From Nocardioides immobilis (lineage in GTDB: Bacteria; Actinomycetota; Actinomycetes; Propionibacteriales; Nocardioidaceae): DNA of 64,000 bases. The translations under genes were made by a program, and so were the position numbers. Where the stretch lies: positions 57,903 through 121,902 of the forward strand of contig NZ_QXGH01000029.1 in the NCBI RefSeq assembly GCF_003515065.1. Reading direction: 5' to 3'. Of the stretch, positions 63,534-64,000 are shown in pieces; the first letter of the stretch is position 1; each line of letters opens with the position of its first letter. The notes under the pieces are model-generated. The model made no database searches, was not told where the DNA came from, and saw only the letters and a program-made list of their open reading frames with translations.

Positions 63534-63884
63534 TCAGCCGCCGTAGCCCACGAGTGTCGGTCGGGCCTCGATCGCCGTGAGGTCGGTGGGCTGGCCCTCG
63601 ATCGTCACGCTGCCCGGCACGGGCTGCCACGCACCGCCGTTGACCCGGTAGTCCGCCACCCACGTGATGTCGAGCGCCGGCCCGTAGTCGCCGGTCTGCA
63701 GGTAGTTGTGCGTGATCTGCAGCCGTGGGAACGGCGCGCCCGGCATGTCTGTCGTGACCGTCTCGCCGTCCCCGAACCGCCACGTGTAGGAGTGCGCCTC
63801 GATCCGCAGCTCCACCCGCTGCCCGAGGAGCCGAACGTTCCGGTTGAGCGTGCGCTCCTCGGTGAAGAAGTTCGTCTCGAACAC
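63534..63884 (-). CDS. PKD-domain protein, probably missing its 5' end
   Basis: About 116 residues. The visible part is a PKD/Ig-like beta domain (AHSYTWRFGDGETVTT, ITHNYLQTGDYGPALDITW) usually found in longer secreted proteins with a signal peptide. Here no signal peptide is present. The frame is closed by a stop 4 codons upstream (63894-63896), in AT-rich sequence before the integrase gene. GTG 63884 or TTG 63887 could start it, but no ribosome-binding site is visible. I infer 5' truncation by integration of an element. Confidence 0.6.
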   Translation of the reverse strand: MFETNFFTEERTLNRNVRLLGQRVELRIEAHSYTWRFGDGETVTTDMPGAPFPRLQITHNYLQTGDYGPALDITWVADYRVNGGAWQPVPGSVTIEGQPTDLTAIEARPTLVGYGG

Positions 63885-63907
63885 CAATAATCCTTATTAT
63901 GCCCTCT

Positions 63908-64000
63908 ATGGGAGCACCGCGCGCAGCCGCAATCTACGCCCGCATTTCTAGCGACCCCGCCGAGACGCGCGCCGGGGTTGACCGTCAGCGGCGAGACTGC
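63908..64000 (+). CDS. Serine recombinase/integrase, 5' part only
   Basis: The first 31 residues of a large serine recombinase-like protein. YARISSDP is the catalytic resolvase motif with the nucleophile serine, and AGVDRQRRDC follows as in phage and ICE integrases. TATTAT lies 7 bases before ATG 63908. The preceding DNA contains AATAA-TCC-TTATT and is clearly poorer in GC than the chromosome. The gene reads away from the PKD gene into DNA beyond the window, as expected for an element integrated at this point. Confidence 0.82.
   Translation, partial: MGAPRAAAIYARISSDPAETRAGVDRQRRDC

Overview
The window is 64 kb of very GC-rich actinobacterial chromosome, probably Nocardioidaceae (Nocardioides-like). 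This is inferred from base composition, many GTG starts, frequent 1-4 bp gene overlaps, many apparently leaderless starts, TCGAAC-N4-GTTCGA type SOS boxes beside lexA, and the order miaB..miaA..dapF..hflX..lexA. I see no rRNA, tRNA or true CRISPR array.

Layout. 1-3062: the end of a response regulator and a sensor kinase fused to a DUF4173-like membrane domain. 3073-5942: furA-katG with a structured upstream region. 6115-12270: a general-stress block with a SigB/SigF-type sigma factor, a zinc alcohol dehydrogenase, a PAS-ANTAR protein, small proteins, a GSP39-like SDR, a DUF6328 membrane protein and a Rho-N-like protein. At least five starts in this block have a GNNT-N14-16-GGGTAC/T promoter-like site. 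12298-22896: housekeeping genes (mannosyltransferase, rsmI, tatD, rpfB, rsmA, ispE, ABC-F). 22968-26456: a MarR-hydrolase pair, tam, a glyoxalase-fold gene and DUF4442. 26460-29739: a gluABCD-type amino-acid ABC importer.

30338-62790 is the miaB-miaA-dapF-hflX-lexA axis, interrupted by accessory genes: a secreted PLD-like protein, a peptidase E homologue, a kinase-like protein, an XRE regulator, a sigma/anti-sigma/extracellular fusion, AraC and reductase genes, gamma-glutamyltransferase, a LuxR-type two-component system, and a four-gene envelope operon (GDPD, DMFase-like lipoprotein, small lipoprotein, LCP enzyme) divergent from a PhoD phosphatase. A VWA protein, an RTX-like secreted protein, an SGNH hydrolase and the helicase dinG follow. 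The lexA/LysM SOS locus leads to a strong terminator, then a PKD-domain gene that appears to have lost its 5' end where a serine integrase gene begins. The right edge therefore probably enters an integrative element.

The most unusual content is repetitive DNA. (A) Palindromes centred on TGACGTCA, repeated at exactly 36 bp in two arrays with oppositely oriented spacers. (B) A 22-bp-periodic CGAAGTGTC repeat inside the coding sequence of both an ABC-F protein and dinG. (C) Four tandem hairpins with a shared apex that run into the 3' end of the XRE gene, with a remnant after hflX. (D) A 19-bp repeat inside miaB and the mannosyltransferase, and a related hairpin inside dapF. There is also a set of three operators phased at 17 bp upstream of a small putative DNA-binding protein.
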